Of a stretch of DNA of 64,000 bases, positions 1 through 13,284 are shown one piece after another. Positions within the stretch are counted from its first letter, which is position 1. Every line of letters begins with the position of its first letter. The translations under genes were made by a program, and so were the position numbers. Source of the stretch: Ichthyophthirius multifiliis (taxonomy: Eukaryota > Ciliophora > Oligohymenophorea > Hymenostomatida); the NCBI RefSeq assembly GCF_000220395.1, contig NW_004087074.1, positions 1-64,000 of the forward strand. Reading direction: 5' to 3'. A model generated the notes under the pieces. That model was not told the origin of the DNA. It made no database searches and saw only the letters and a list, made by a program, of their open reading frames with translations.

Positions 1-3000
1 ATAAAATTATTAAAACTTTTGTCTTGTTTCTTTTTAATTTTTATAGCCACAATTTGTTATTACTAAAATTTTATTAATATTTAAAAATAATTCTAAAATA
101 TATATAATAATTGGTTACCTTTTTATTTTATAGTAATATTTTTTGATAATTTTATTTATTAAATTACTTCTGCATTTATTTAATAAAAATTAATATAGAA
201 ATTAATATAAGGAAAATTATATGGATAATAGATGTGGATAATAATATAATTGTTTAATATTTATAATATAGAAAACTAAATAATGAATATTTATAAAAAA
301 AATATAAAGAATGAATATTTTTTATTTTTATATTTTAGTGTTATAATGAAGTTATAAATTTTTAATATATATAAATATGTTTGTTATTAAAATAAAAAAA
401 AATATAAATAAAATACATAAAAAAATATGATGATAAAAATTAAACATAAAATATAATTTATAAATAATTTAGAAAAAAATAAAAAAAGTAAAATTTTTAC
501 ATAAAAAAAATAATAAACTATAATAAATTAAAAAAAAAATTAAAAAATAAATAAATAAATAAAAAAAATAAATAAATAAATAAATAAATAAATAAAAAAT
601 AATTATTTTATTAAATAAATATTTTATTTTTATTATTATCAATAATCTCTATATCATTTCCATATTTTTTTATCTTACCTTATTATATGTAATATTTTTA
701 TATTTTACTTTTTTAAATTAAATTTTAAATAATTAAAAATATTTTATAAACATATTTTTTATTCTTTTTCTTTTGTTATTTTTTTTTATTTTTATTACTT
801 GTAATTTTATACATTTAAAAATAATTTTAATATATTTTTTTTTTCTAAATATTAATTTTTATATACAATTGGATATTCATTAATTTTTAATTAATAATTT
901 TTAACTTTTATTTTTGATTTTTTTTTGATTTTAAAATTTAATTATTAATATATTTAAATTTAATTTAATTTTTATATTTTAAATAATATTTTTATTTTAG
1001 TCTAGTTTAATTTTATGCTATCTTTTATATTATATAAATTAAATAAAATATAAATATAATTTTTTTTATAAAATAGTTTGAATATTTTATTAAATATTAT
1101 ATTCATCTAAAATGTTATTAATTTCAATTATATTTACTTTTATAAATTAAATAATATATTAGCCAATCTATAATTTTTTATTTTTTAATAAATTATTAAA
1201 AGGTTGAAATCGGATTGCAATGTAATATATTGTAAGTTATTTTAATTAAAAGTTTTCTTCTAATATAAATAATTTTAAGTATAATAATATCTACAAATAA
1301 CAGATATAACTTCTAATTTCTTACATAAAAGATCTTTATTAAAATTAAATATTTTGATAAAATTGCTTGAATTAAATTATTTAAATAAAATAAAATTAGT
1401 AATTTAATTAATTGATATTTAATTTATGAAAATATTATTTTGTTATAGAAGATAATGTAATAAAACTTTATTTTTATTATTTTTAAATTTTTTACATTTT
1501 TTTAAATTGATAAAAAATTTATTTATATATATTTATATTATTTTATTTAAAATATTTTCTCTAATATCAATTATGTTTATAATATTTATAGCCTTTTCCT
1601 TTTTAAATTTATATTATTTTTTATTTAATCTTTAACATATTTTATAACATTTTTTACATTAATTTTAATTAACAATGTGTTTGTTTTTTTTATTATTATT
1701 TTTTTTAAATATTAATTTCTTACTTTTATTAAAAATATAATATTTTATATACCGCTCTTATAAAAATTATCATCAAAGTTTAATATTTTCTAATTAAATT
1801 TATATTGTTCTTATTTAATTTTTTTAAGATTTTTTCTTTTAAACTAAATTATATAATTTTCACCATTTTTATTAAATTTGTTCAGCATTTATTGCCTTTA
1901 TTTTAATAAATTGATTTTTATAATATTAAGAATTTGCTTTAATATTATAAGATAGTAATGTTAAATATTTAGAAATCAAACATCTGCAATAACTGTGTAT
2001 TCTTTTTTACTTATTTAAGATGCTTTTTTATTTTTTTAAATTAAGATAATTATTTTTCTCACTTTTATTTCAAAAATAAAAATGAAAGTTTTAAATTTCA
2101 TTAAGTTAGTCAGGATAACGTAATTATCTAAATTATTCTAAAAAGTAATTTAATTTATTTAATGGTGTTTCAAATATTATTTTGCTTTAAATAAAATAAA
2201 AGAATATCTTAGTTTCGAAAATAAATTAGAAACAAATTTAAAGTACTGAAATTAAATTAAATACATTTAATTTTTTATTAGGAAACATAAAATAAATTAT
2301 TTATTAATTATATACTACTAATTTTAATTATAAAATTTAAAGTAGAAATAAAGATTTTAAACTATTGAATAAAAGTTTTCTTAAACAAATTTTTACCAAA
2401 ACCTATCGTCTCTAAGTAATTTATATAATATCCAACTATTATATTAAAATTGATATTAGAATGATTTTTTTATATTTAATTTCTAATTTTAAATTTTTTA
2501 TAATCATATTAAAATTTTATTTTTTCACAAATATAAATATATTCCATTATATTTAATTTTATAAATAATAATTCTTTAAAAAAAATTCATTTTAATATAA
2601 TTCTATCATTAAGGAAAATTAGAACCTATTTTCATCATTAAGAAACTATTTTTGGATGGTTTTTACATAATTTTTTTTTTCTAATAGCACTAATAATTTG
2701 AAAAAAGAAAAGTTCTTATAAGTAATCAAACATTACTTTCATGTTAATTAAAAATATTCCATTTCAAATCTGGATTTATATTAAATATTAAATATTTTAT
2801 TTTTAAATTTTAAAACAAATATTTTTAAAAAGTTTTATTTAATAATTTTATCATTTATCAGTTTATAAATCATCAAAAAGCCATCAAAGATTTTTTATAA
2901 ATTAATTTTTTTAAATATATTTGGTTCTAATTATGTAATTAGTTTTTAACTTATAAATTTATATGAATTAATTATATAATAAACATCATTTATCATCCTA

Positions 3001-3759
3001 TTTATTTTAGTTAGATATAGTTGTATAATAATTATTAATTCTTAATTTTAATTTTTTAGCATTATATGTTTTATTAATAAAATAATATTCAATAATTTAT
3101 ATTTTTGGTAAATATTTTCATAAATTAAAGTAATAAAGACTACCTTGTCTGAGGGTAATAATGAACTGATTTATAGTTCTTCTTATTGTATATTATATTT
3201 ATTTTATAGATGATACCTTAAAGTGATTAATAATTATTAAAATAAAAAATTTAATAATTTAATAAGCCATTTTATTAAAATTGTAATGTATAAAGAAAAT
3301 TAGAATTTGCTTCTAAATTATATATATATTTTTTAATAAGGTATAATATTAAATAATATTTATTTTAATTTGAATCGTGATTTTAAAATTTAAAAATATG
3401 TTTTTTACTAAATAAACTAATAATTAAAGTAATAATTTAGATTTAAATACCATTAATTATATAATAAAATATAATTAATAATAAAGGTTAAACTACAATT
3501 TTCTGCAGTTTGTATTGTATAAAAATAAGTATATAATCATATATATAAATTATTATATGTATTGAAAATTTTTAATCATAATTTGTTTTTTACAATATGA
3601 TTTATATATATATATATATATATGTTTGCAAATTCATATATTAATATATAATATATTTTTTATTCGAATTAAAATTAAATATTATAAATAAGGAATTAAT
3701 TATTTATTTTAACTAAAATTGATTATAATAATTTTATAATAATAAATATTAAATAATAA
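1..3759. other. gene-poor A/T-rich DNA
   Basis: I see no supportable gene here in either strand under the ciliate code. The stretch is almost pure A/T with frequent short homopolymers. A tetranucleotide AAAT tract lies at about 545-597. Two patches are less A/T-extreme than the rest (about 1200-1240 and 3138-3180) but neither gives an ORF, a tRNA shape or a recognisable small RNA. It may hold the 5' region of a gene to the left or simply be a long spacer. Confidence 0.6.
545..597. repeat. (AAAT)n microsatellite
   Basis: Repeated AAAT units interrupted once by a run of A. It lies in non-coding DNA. Similar tetranucleotide tracts recur inside introns of three genes in this window. Confidence 0.85.
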
Positions 3760-4375
3760 ATGGATAAATAATTAAATCAAGATATTAATTAAGAAGTATT
3801 AGATGCCAGAAGAAAGTTGTAAGAGAAAATAGGTGATTCAAGAACTGGAGGTAAAGGAACTTAAAGAAGAAAAATCAAAAAAGTAAGCAAAACACAAATT
3901 AATGATGATAAAAAATTGAAAACTGTGATTAAAAAATTCGGAGTTTAACCATTCTAAGGAATAGATGAAGTGAATATGTTTAAAGATGATAAAACAATAA
4001 TGCATTTTGATAGTCCTGAGGGTAATTTATTATAATTTTATTATTATTTTACTTTTATTATATTTTGAATATATGTATATTTTTTTTAAATAAAAATAGT
4101 TTTGGCTTCACTCTAAAGCAATACTTTTGTTATAATTGGAAAACATGATACAAAGAGTAAATATACAAATGAATAAATTTTCAATTTTTTTTTTTTAAAA
4201 TAAAGGCGTTAAAGATTTGTTACCTGATATTTTATAACATTTAGGTCCTAAATAATTAGCAGATTTAAAGGATATTTTATCGGCCGGTTTAGAAACTGAT
4301 AAAGCTAAAAATGAAGAAGATGATATTCCTTAATTATAAGAGAATTTCGAAGAAGTATCAAAAAAAGTTGATTGA
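3760..4375 (+). CDS. BTF3: nascent polypeptide-associated complex subunit beta (BTF3-like)
   Basis: Three exons (3760-4021, 4100-4156, 4206-4375) give 162 aa when TAA/TAG are Gln; the stop is TGA. The N-terminus has the basic ribosome-binding stretch with GGKGTQRRKIKKV (about residues 29-41), matching the conserved RRK motif of NAC-beta, followed by the NAC domain (about residues 50-125) and an acidic C-tail. Family knowledge: NAC-beta pairs with NAC-alpha at the ribosomal exit tunnel to protect nascent chains and steer targeting. Length is typical for the family. Both introns are GT..AG, of 78 and 49 nt. It converges with the importin-alpha-like gene to its right. Confidence 0.93.
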
Positions 4376-5059
4376 ACCTTATATTTGCAAATAAGAGTTT
4401 ATTAGAAAAATATTATAAAAAGATAAATTTATTTTAAATTAGATATATATATATATTTATTAAATTAAAAATTAGTATATATTTATTAAAAAGATAAAAT
4501 AATATTTTGCATGTATTTTTATTTATTTAAAATTATTTCAAGTATTTTCTTTGTTTTAAAAATGAAATCAAAAAAAATAAAATAATAAATAATAAATGGT
4601 TAAATTATAAAAAAGATAAGAAATATTAATTATTTTAGAAAATATAAATATGCATATATTTTTTTAAAAAAATATTCATATTGTATAATAATTTTAAAAA
4701 TTTTATAAAAATTATAATATTTTATTATTTTTAACATAAAACCTAATTATTTTTCTTATATATTAATATTTTTAAAAATTAAACTTTTAAAATTAAAATA
4801 TTAAAATTAATCTTTTATAATTAAAAATTAACATTTTATACAATTATTTTATAAATTCAAATAGAAGCTTGTACTTTTCTTTTTTCACATTTTTTTCGAT
4901 TTTTTTCGATTTGATTGATTAAAAAGTTATATTATTATTTTTTAATATTATTTATTACTAATTTATAATTTTATTTTTTTAATTTGATTTAACATATATA
5001 CTTCAACAATAATCTAATATATTTTCATATAAATATTATTTTTAAATTGAAAAAAAATA
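4376..5059. other. convergent 3' spacer
   Basis: A/T-rich spacer between two genes that meet tail to tail. A short direct repeat of TTTTTTCGAT lies near 4885-4910. No ORF or RNA gene is supported. Confidence 0.6.
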
Positions 5060-6751
5060 TCATTCAACCTAATAATCTTAATAATCTGATATTTGATTAT
5101 TTATCCAAGAATAATTATCAAAAATAAAAGTTATTATCTCTTGTATCTATTCATCATAAAATTCTTATATTTATATCATATTTTCTATACAACCTTAGCT
5201 TTTAATTTTAACCCAAAAAGGATTACAATTATAGTTTTCTTTATTTTCATTTTTGACTTTGTATTCACCAAAATCTAAAATTATTACAAAGCATTGCATC
5301 AGTTTATATAAAACACAACTTTGAAGGTTTTTATATAAATCATTAAATGCTTAGCAAAGTATATTTACAAATTAATTGCTTACATATTATTCTAATTGAT
5401 TAATTGTCGAATTTTCTAATCTACTTGCTAAAGCATAAATACATTCTGATTAGACAACAATAGAATCGCATGATAAAATTGTTAATATTTTTTGATCAAG
5501 TAATGAATTTGATATTATTTCTATAATTTAGTCACCGTTAATAAAAATATTAGATAAGGCAAACATACAATCTGCTCTAACTTTTTAAAAAGGATGTTCT
5601 GTCATTTAATAAAGAACACAAATTAACTATTAATCTATTAATTACTACAAAACAAAAATTAAACAAAATTATAATATAAAATATATTTTCTTTTTATATT
5701 TACTAATATTTATTATTAACTTAACAAAGATATATTTTATATAATTTTTGATGAAGTTCCTAGTAATTGTTAGTTAAAAATAAGCTATTTAAATATATTT
5801 TCAAAAAAGCAAACTTTATATGTGATTTCCATTAATTCATCTCTTATACAATTATCGCTCATAATCAATTATTCAGTTACTTTTACAATCTTTTTAATAT
5901 ATTATAGATTACTTGATTTTAGTAACTGGTTTAAAATATATAATATATTCTAAAACTTTACATAATTTTTTCATGTTTTTTGTAAATTTAATTTAATTTT
6001 ATTTAAAAATATTTTTTTACTTGTATGGTATCCAACTTTTAATGAAATTTAATTAAAAAAATCAAAAAGTCTAAAACTTAAATTAAACTATTATTTTCTG
6101 ACTTTATTTAAATATTAATTGATTTATTTGCAATTTCTATAATATCTTTTTTATCTTTTATTATTTCAAAAAGCATGTTAGGTTTTATTTAAGAAAAATA
6201 ATTCATAATAGACCAAGTCTATATTTTTAATAATTTTTATAAAAAATTAATTTATGTAAATCAGTTTTATATTTTTTATTTTTATAAGATTGTTATAAAA
6301 AATTAATAATTTATTTAAATACATATTCTTATAGTTAAATACATTACTCATATTTAAGGATTTGTAAAAATATATCTAAGTTAAAAGTATCATTTAGTAA
6401 TTCTTAATCACAAAAATTATTCTCATTAATAGAGTTTAGAGTAATAACTGAATATAAAATATTTAATTTTGTAGTTTTATTTAATTTAATTGTTGATAAT
6501 TTTTAAATCAATATTTTTTTTGCATTATATTTATAACAGATATTGTGATTTTTCATTAAATTTGTTACTAAATTATATATTATTTTTTCAATTTCATTTT
6601 CATTTTATGAATCTTATAATTAATTAATTATTTAATCTAGAAAATTATCTTTTAAATTACTATTCCTTATTTAATTAAATTATAATGAATTTCTTTTTTA
6701 TCTTATTTCTTATTAAAAGCTTCTTTTCTTATTTTGAATTATTTATTTCAT
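5060..6751 (-). CDS. importin-alpha-like armadillo protein (karyopherin alpha)
   Basis: Four exons on the minus strand (6751-6323, 6218-6021, 5925-5704, 5644-5060) join in frame to 477 aa. The start ATG leads into a basic segment (KKRSFQQEIRQKRN) placed like the importin-beta-binding domain. Armadillo-type helices follow, and the C-terminus has the family ending NPFWVKIKSQGCIENM followed by a predicted helix. Family knowledge: importin-alpha binds nuclear localisation signals and pairs with importin-beta for nuclear import. Only one clear W-x3-N ligand-binding motif remains (TWSIMN at the exon 2 start); later repeats carry C or E where Trp is usual (DCMFALSN, ECIYALAS). The protein is therefore a divergent member, perhaps specialised. 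Ciliates have two kinds of nucleus, so several importin-alpha types would make sense (inference). Confidence 0.82.
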
Positions 6752-7599
6752 TTTTGTAAAAAAATAATTTTTAATTTATATTTTATAATAAAAAAATCGA
6801 TTTAAATTAAAAGTTAAATATTTATGTTTAAAAATAATTATATAATATCATGTCTAATTTTGATAATTTTCAGACAAATTTTTAAAACTCTTAATTTAAT
6901 TTGAAAAATTAAAAATCGCATCTATAATCAATGCATAAAAATAATTCATAAAATAAGATTTTCGGTTGTATATTTTAATATTTAATTATTAACTTTAATA
7001 TATATAGGTAAGTTTATATTATAAAAAAATTATAAAAGAATATAATCTTTAAGTGCAAAAAATTAATAAATTCTTGTTTATATATATTTTTTTTTTAAAA
7101 GGAACTATTTCATATTGGCGAAATATTATTTAGATTAATGATTAGTTTTTTTTTTTCGCTAAATCATAAAAATAGAATAAATAAATAATTTTTTAGTAAA
7201 TTTTTAAAATATATTAATTCAATAAAAAATATTTAAAATAATATATATATATATATATATAATTGTCAAACAATTATAGATAGTGTCTTTAATTATAAAG
7301 GTTGATATAATAACAAAAATTAGGAACATATTATTTGTTTTAGTTATAATATATTTATATATATATAATAATAAATTGTAAATATAAACATTTGTCTATT
7401 TTTTAACGATCAATAACTATTAATAATAAAATAAAATACTTAATTTAATAATGAGTAAAGCTTAAATATTTATAAAGAAATATTTTTTTATTAATTTTAG
7501 TTTTAAATTTAATAATTTTACACAATATAAATATAAAAATTCAATAAAATGAAAATTAAAGGAAAAAGCTAAATTAATACATTATTATTTAATTTATTG
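6752..7599. other. intergenic A/T DNA with TA runs
   Basis: Upstream region of the importin-alpha-like gene. It has a (TA)n run near 7242-7261 and no supportable ORF. Confidence 0.55.
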
Positions 7600-8210
7600 A
7601 GAATCAATTTAAACTTAAATTACGAAGATATTATATTTTGATGCATATTCATTAGCCAAACTTTTCAAATTATTTGCTATAATCTACTATGGTACCCAAA
7701 TTTTTTAATAACTTAATGAATAGGTTCAATATCTATATAATCAAAAAGACCACCGCATGGAATACTAATATTATAAATATCCGAGATACTGTGAAATCCA
7801 ATATTCTCCCAACTGATATAAGAACATCAGGACATGAGGAATATCTATAAAAATATTTAATCTTCAAGATTAATATCTACAAATTACCTACAAACTTCAA
7901 ATTTACTATTAATTCTACCTATACTAATAAAATTACAAGTCTATTGTCTACTTTTAATTCTTCAAATGTATTTCTGTCTTTTGTAAATAGTAAAACAGAT
8001 TTAAATCCTATATTTCGTGTATAATATTTTTCGGTATTTTAGATATAGACTAAACACATGGTACACAATGTACCTAATTCAGCTGCAGTTTTGCCTATTT
8101 CTCTTATTATAATATTATATAATTATAGAAATTTTCCTGAAATACTCCTATTATGTTATCATCTTTGAGGTGTTACTTTAGTTTTTAAATTTGATTCTTC
8201 AGGCATTCAA
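7600..8210 (-). pseudogene. unidentified coding remnant or unresolved multi-exon gene
   Basis: Base composition is richer in G+C than the flanks, and the minus strand gives several protein-like stretches in different frames, for example one with GKTAAELGTLCTMCLVYIQ (about 8090-8030), one with SIGRINSKFEVCRQFVDIN (about 7920-7870) and one with YNISIPCGGLFDYIDIEPI (about 7775-7715). A plausible start is ATG near 8206. The frames do not join through clear GT..AG introns, so this could be a decayed gene or one hit by several indels. I do not recognise the family. It lies alone between gene-free flanks. Confidence 0.3.
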
Positions 8211-9610
8211 TAATGAACTTTTATGAGAAAAAAGCTCTATATAAAATTATTTTAAATAATTTATAATTTTTATTAATTATGAAAATCATAAAAATATAAA
8301 TATATATTTTTCTTTATATTTTATGTATAAAAATATATTAATAAATATAAAAAATTTCAAAATATTTATTAACAAAAATTATAATTAATAAAAAATAAAT
8401 TTAAAATTTAAATTATGTATTATTTAAATTTATATATTTCTTTTGTAAATTCTTGATTCTTTATGTATTCTTTAATTTTTGTTTATGTTTATTTGAGAAA
8501 ATATTTAAATAATGATTTTTTTTTGAAAGAAATTATTGCTGTATAATGGATAATATATATTAATTAATAAATAAATCTTTAAAAATAAATAATAAAATAA
8601 TTTAATTTATTAAAAAAAATATAAAATAAGATTTTAAATTAAATAATTTTATTATGTATAAATAATTATTTTATTATGTATAAATAATTAATAAAGATAA
8701 CATATTATAATTTATTTTTTACTAATTAGAAAACATTAATTTTTTTTTCTAATTTCAATAGTATAAAATATAAACATTTTGAAAATAATAAGTTTATTTT
8801 TTTAAATAAATTTGAATTTTTTTAGTTAATATTATTAACAATTCTAATTTTCTTCAATTAAAAAAAAAAAGTTTAATATCTATATGATATAATAATAATT
8901 ATAAAATTTTTTATATATTTTAATAAATAAGAGTACAAATAATTTTATTTATAAAAATTAATATCATATATTTAAATAAGTAAAATATTATTATATATAT
9001 CTTTAAACTAATAATTATATTATTTATTAGAATTAAATATAAATTAACAAAAATATATATTGAACTTTAGTTTTAAATTCGAAATCAAAATTTGTAAATA
9101 CTATATTAAAGCTAATTTAAATTTCTATAAAAATTTATAAAATCCTTTCTTTTAATTTTAAATTAAATATAAGCTAATAAAAAAACGAAAGTTATAAATT
9201 ATCAATTAGGAAAAGGATATCTATTTTATTTTTATTATAATTTTGCAACAATGTATATTCTTCTCCGGAAAAAATTAATTTAAAAAGAATAATTTTAGTA
9301 ATACAAACTAAAAAAAATTACTAATTAAAAAATTATTTTAAAAATAATTATTATCACTTATATATTGTATACAATAATAATAGGACATTTTAAATAAAAT
9401 AAAAATATAATACAATATAAGTCAAAAATTTTATGAATTTATAATGTTATATTATATATTTCTTTCAAATTAAATAATAAGAATTTATATTATTTATTAA
9501 AATACATAATAAAATCAATTTAAAAATTAAATAAATATATAAATATTATAAAAAACTAATTTTTCATATCTTTTTATATTTATTAATTAATCAATAAATT
9601 TACTTTATAA
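8211..9610. other. gene-free A/T spacer
   Basis: About 1.4 kb of near-pure A/T sequence upstream of the MAP kinase kinase gene. No ORF, RNA gene or repeat array is supported. Confidence 0.6.
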
Positions 9611-11183
9611 ATGGAATAAGATTTTCTTTTAGATTTAGATGAAGAAGGATTAATATAATCAATATCATGCGTTATGTAATATTAAAAAAAAATTTCTAAA
9701 TTTAATTTATTTTTTAAATTAAAAGTGAATAAGATGGTGTTAAATTTCCTAAACTTGATTTGTAATTTAAGAAAGATGGAATTTCAAGCATTTCAACAGG
9801 AAATAAAATGTAAAATATGTAAAATGGAATTCATGCAGAAGAAATTGAAGTTAATATTTTAAAATTTTTTATAAAAAAAAAACATATATTGTAAAATTAT
9901 TTCTTTTAAATACATAAAACAATGAATAAATATAGATTGGTGAAATTATAGGATAAGGAGCATCATCTTATGTTTATAAAGGTATATATAAACCAAACAA
10001 TTATCCAATTAGTATTAAGGTAAACAAAAAAAAAATAATATAATAAAAAAGAAGTTAATTAAAAAATAAAATACAAAAAATCATTTTTTAAAAATAAAAA
10101 AAGTAAAAAAGTATTTATTATTATATTTATTTAAAATTATTATATATTTATTTATTTATTTATTTATTTATTTTTTTAGACAGTTAATATTTTTGATAAA
10201 GATAAAAGACATTAAATGTTGAATGATTTTAAAATCTTACTAACTTAATATACACATCCAAATTTAATATAATGTTATGGTGCATATTATGATTAAGGTA
10301 CTATTAAAATAATTTTGGAATTAATGGATTTTGGTTCTATTAGAAATTTAATAGATATTTTAAAATAAATAAATAATTAAGATCCTTTAATGAATGAATC
10401 TATATTAGCAAATATTGTTTATTAGGTATAATAATATAAAATTTTATTCTAATATTTTTTATTAAGGTATTAAAAGGACTCGAATTTTTACATAAAAATA
10501 AACATTAAGTGCACAGAGATATCAAACCTGATAATATATTAATAAATAAAAAAGGTTTAATTAAGCTAACAGATTTCGGAATTAGTAAATAATTGGAAAA
10601 AACATAAGAATTGTGTATTACATTTGTTGGTACTACATTGTATATGTAAAATAAATTATATATTTATATATAAATATTTATTTTTTAAACAATAATAAAA
10701 AGGAGCCCTGAAAGATTAACTGGAAACTAATATGGATTAAGAAGTGATGTATGGAGTTTAGGGATTGTAATTTTAGAACTAGTTACAGGGATGTATCCTT
10801 ATGAATATAAAAATAAATCAATTTTAGAATTTGTTTAAAGTATTTTATAATAACCTGAACCTCTATTACCATAAAATGCAAATTATTCCAATGAATTAAT
10901 TGATTTTATAAAAAATTGGTTTATTTATTATTTAATTATCTTTAATAGTAATTTTTTTAAAAAAATAAAAAGTCTTTCAAAAGAATAAAAAAATAGACTA
11001 GATATTTCATAATTAATGGTAAATAGCTATATAAATAATCTTATTTAATTTATTTTTATTAAGGAGCATTAATGGATAAATAAATATAAACTACCTGATT
11101 AAGAATTGCATTAAAATCTATAAAATTTTATTGCTAATTTAGAACAGTAAATAATTAAATTTGAAGGATAAAAAAAAAAATGA
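9611..11183 (+). CDS. MAP kinase kinase (STE7/MEK family)
   Basis: Eight exons (9611-9675, 9726-9849, 9936-10019, 10180-10425, 10467-10645, 10703-10918, 10973-11018, 11064-11183) give 359 aa. The glycine-rich loop is IGEIIGQGASSYVYKG and the ATP-site lysine is in PISIK. The catalytic loop is VHRDIKPDNIL and the metal-binding motif DFGIS. The activation segment FVGTTLYMSPER matches MEK proteins, as does the Ser/Thr-x5-Thr spacing before it. The subdomain IX motif is SDVWSLGIVILEL. Family knowledge: these dual-specificity kinases phosphorylate the TxY loop of MAP kinases. The N-terminal lead is short (about 70 residues). Length is normal for a MEK. Introns are 41-160 nt, and the third contains an ATTT microsatellite. 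Confidence 0.93.
10146..10177. repeat. (TTTA)n microsatellite in MAPKK intron 3
   Basis: Tetranucleotide tract directly upstream of the AG acceptor at 10178-10179, so it forms the pyrimidine-rich end of the intron. Confidence 0.85.
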
Positions 11184-11459
11184 ATATTTATTTAAACATA
11201 ATTTCTTTTTTTATTATTAATCTTTTGTTAAAATTAACAATTAAATTAAAACTATTAAAATTTAACAACAACAAACAAATACATAATAAATAAATTAAGT
11301 ATAGATTAAAAATTTATTTTTAAAGTTTTAATAAATTAGTAAAATAAATATATAAAAAATATTAATTAACATATAATATAAAAAATAAAAATATTTATGG
11401 GCAACACATGTTGTTAGTAAGCAATTTCAAACTAAAAACAAATATAATAAGAATAATAA

Positions 11460-12629
11460 ATGCAAATTGAGAAAAGTACATCTAGAAATCATTTAAAGCT
11501 TTAAAATATACAAGAATTCGATCCAACAAATTATATATAAGATCCCAATACATAAATAAATAGAAGTCATAATTAAATAACTTTTAATTATTCTTCATAA
11601 CAAATAGAAGATATAAAGCAAAATTTAACTGATAGAAATCAATAAATATAATAATAAAAAAATATATAAAAATAAACTGATGAAGTACCATTGCATGCTC
11701 CTAATTTTTAAATCGCAAAGCCTATTTCTTTTATTCCAGATTATCTAAATTATGTTGTTAAAAAAACACTTGAATAGTTAGGTACATTTGAATATGATGA
11801 AGATAATGAAGAAGATAAAAATTTACCAGAATATGGGCCTTATTAATTCAGAAATGATTCCATTTATATTGGATAATGGTAAAATGGAAATAGACATGGT
11901 AGAGGTAAATAATTATGGGTAGATGGTAGCATTTATGAAGGATACTGGAAAGAAAGTATGTTTTTTAAAATATTTAATTTTATTATATTTTTTGTAAATT
12001 AGATATGGCATAAGGAAAAGGAAGGCTTATACATTCTTATGGAGACGCTTATATAGGTTAATGGAGTTATGATAAAGCAAACGGAATAGGTGTTTATTTA
12101 CACGTAGATTAGGCTAAATATGAAGGCGAATGGTTAGATGATAAATAAAATGGCACTGGTACTGAAACTTGGCCAGATGGAGCAGTTTATAAAGGTGATT
12201 ATTTAAATGGGAAAAAAGATGGGTATGGAAAATTTGTTTGGGCCGATGGTTCCACATATGAAGGTAATTTCAAATAAAATAATATTAATGGAAAAGGCAC
12301 TTATTAATGGCCTGATGGAAGAATGTATACAGGAGATTGGGTAGAAAATAAAATGGAAGGTAAAGGTGTTTTTACTTGGAAAGATGGAAGAAAATATGAA
12401 GGTGAATATAAATCTGATAAAAAACACGGCTATGGAATTTTAGAATGGCCAGATGGTTTTGATATTTTATTTTTTTAACATTTTTTTTAAATAAAATCAT
12501 TTAGGTAAAACATACAAAGGTAATTGGAAAAATGGAAAACAACATGGTATTGGAATTTTATTAATTTAAGGATAAAAAGAAAAGAAAGGAGAATGGAAAA
12601 ACGGTAAAAAGATAAAGTGGATTAAATGA
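11460..12629 (+). CDS. MORN-repeat protein
   Basis: Three exons (11460-11955, 12003-12455, 12505-12629) give 357 aa. The first ~130 residues are a Q/N-rich leader. About nine MORN repeats of roughly 23 residues follow without a gap, with the signature YxGxWxxGxxxGxG (for example [28 protein letters not shown] and [14 protein letters not shown]). The last repeat is truncated into a basic tail. No kinase domain follows, so similarity to PIP5-kinase names would rest on MORN repeats only. Family knowledge: MORN arrays bind lipids or act as scaffolds at membranes and, in protists, cortical or flagellar structures. Here a cortical or ciliary role is inference. Introns are 47 and 49 nt. Confidence 0.9.
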
Positions 12630-13284
12630 TTATATGAATAAAAAAGTTAATATAATTAATTATACATAAAAAATATAAATTAATAGAATAAAAAATTTTA
12701 ATAATAAATTTTTATTTTTATTTTAATATAATAATTATTAATTTTATTGTTTTAGTTATTTTTTTAATTTTTAATATATAAATTATTATTATCTATTTTA
12801 AATTAAAACAGACTTTATTTATTGTGTTTTTTTAAAATTCTTATTTTTAATAAATTGAAATAATAAATGAAATTAATATTTAATAAATATAAAATTAATT
12901 ACATAAGAAAATATGAAAATATAAATATTAATTTTAGTTAAAATATTAACCATTTTTTTATAAAAGTGAATTATAATAAAACATAAATTTAATTTAAAAG
13001 AAATTAAAATTTATATTAGGATAATATCTATTTAAAATTATAAATTTTGTTACAAATATTAAAAGCATATATTTTTATTTTATTAATAGTATTTAAATGT
13101 TAAAAATTATTAATATTTATCAATTATTTTAAATTTCAAAATAATTGAATTTGTATTTTAAATTTTTTATTTTTATAGCAAAAAAATTACAAAATAAATT
13201 ACAAAATAATTTTGAAATTAAATATTAAAAAAAAATAAAAAAATAAAAAAATTAAACACATAAAAAAAAAAAAAAATATAAAAA
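12630..13284. other. gene-free A/T spacer
   Basis: Spacer between the MORN-repeat gene and the cyclin gene, made of A/T sequence without a supportable ORF. Confidence 0.6.

Noticed and set aside
3138-3215. Candidate small nucleolar RNA in a less A/T-rich patch
   Set aside because: CTGA and ATGATA elements are present but in the wrong order for C/D boxes, with no supporting terminal stem.
12203-12427. Minus-strand ORF
   Set aside because: Antisense of the MORN-repeat array.
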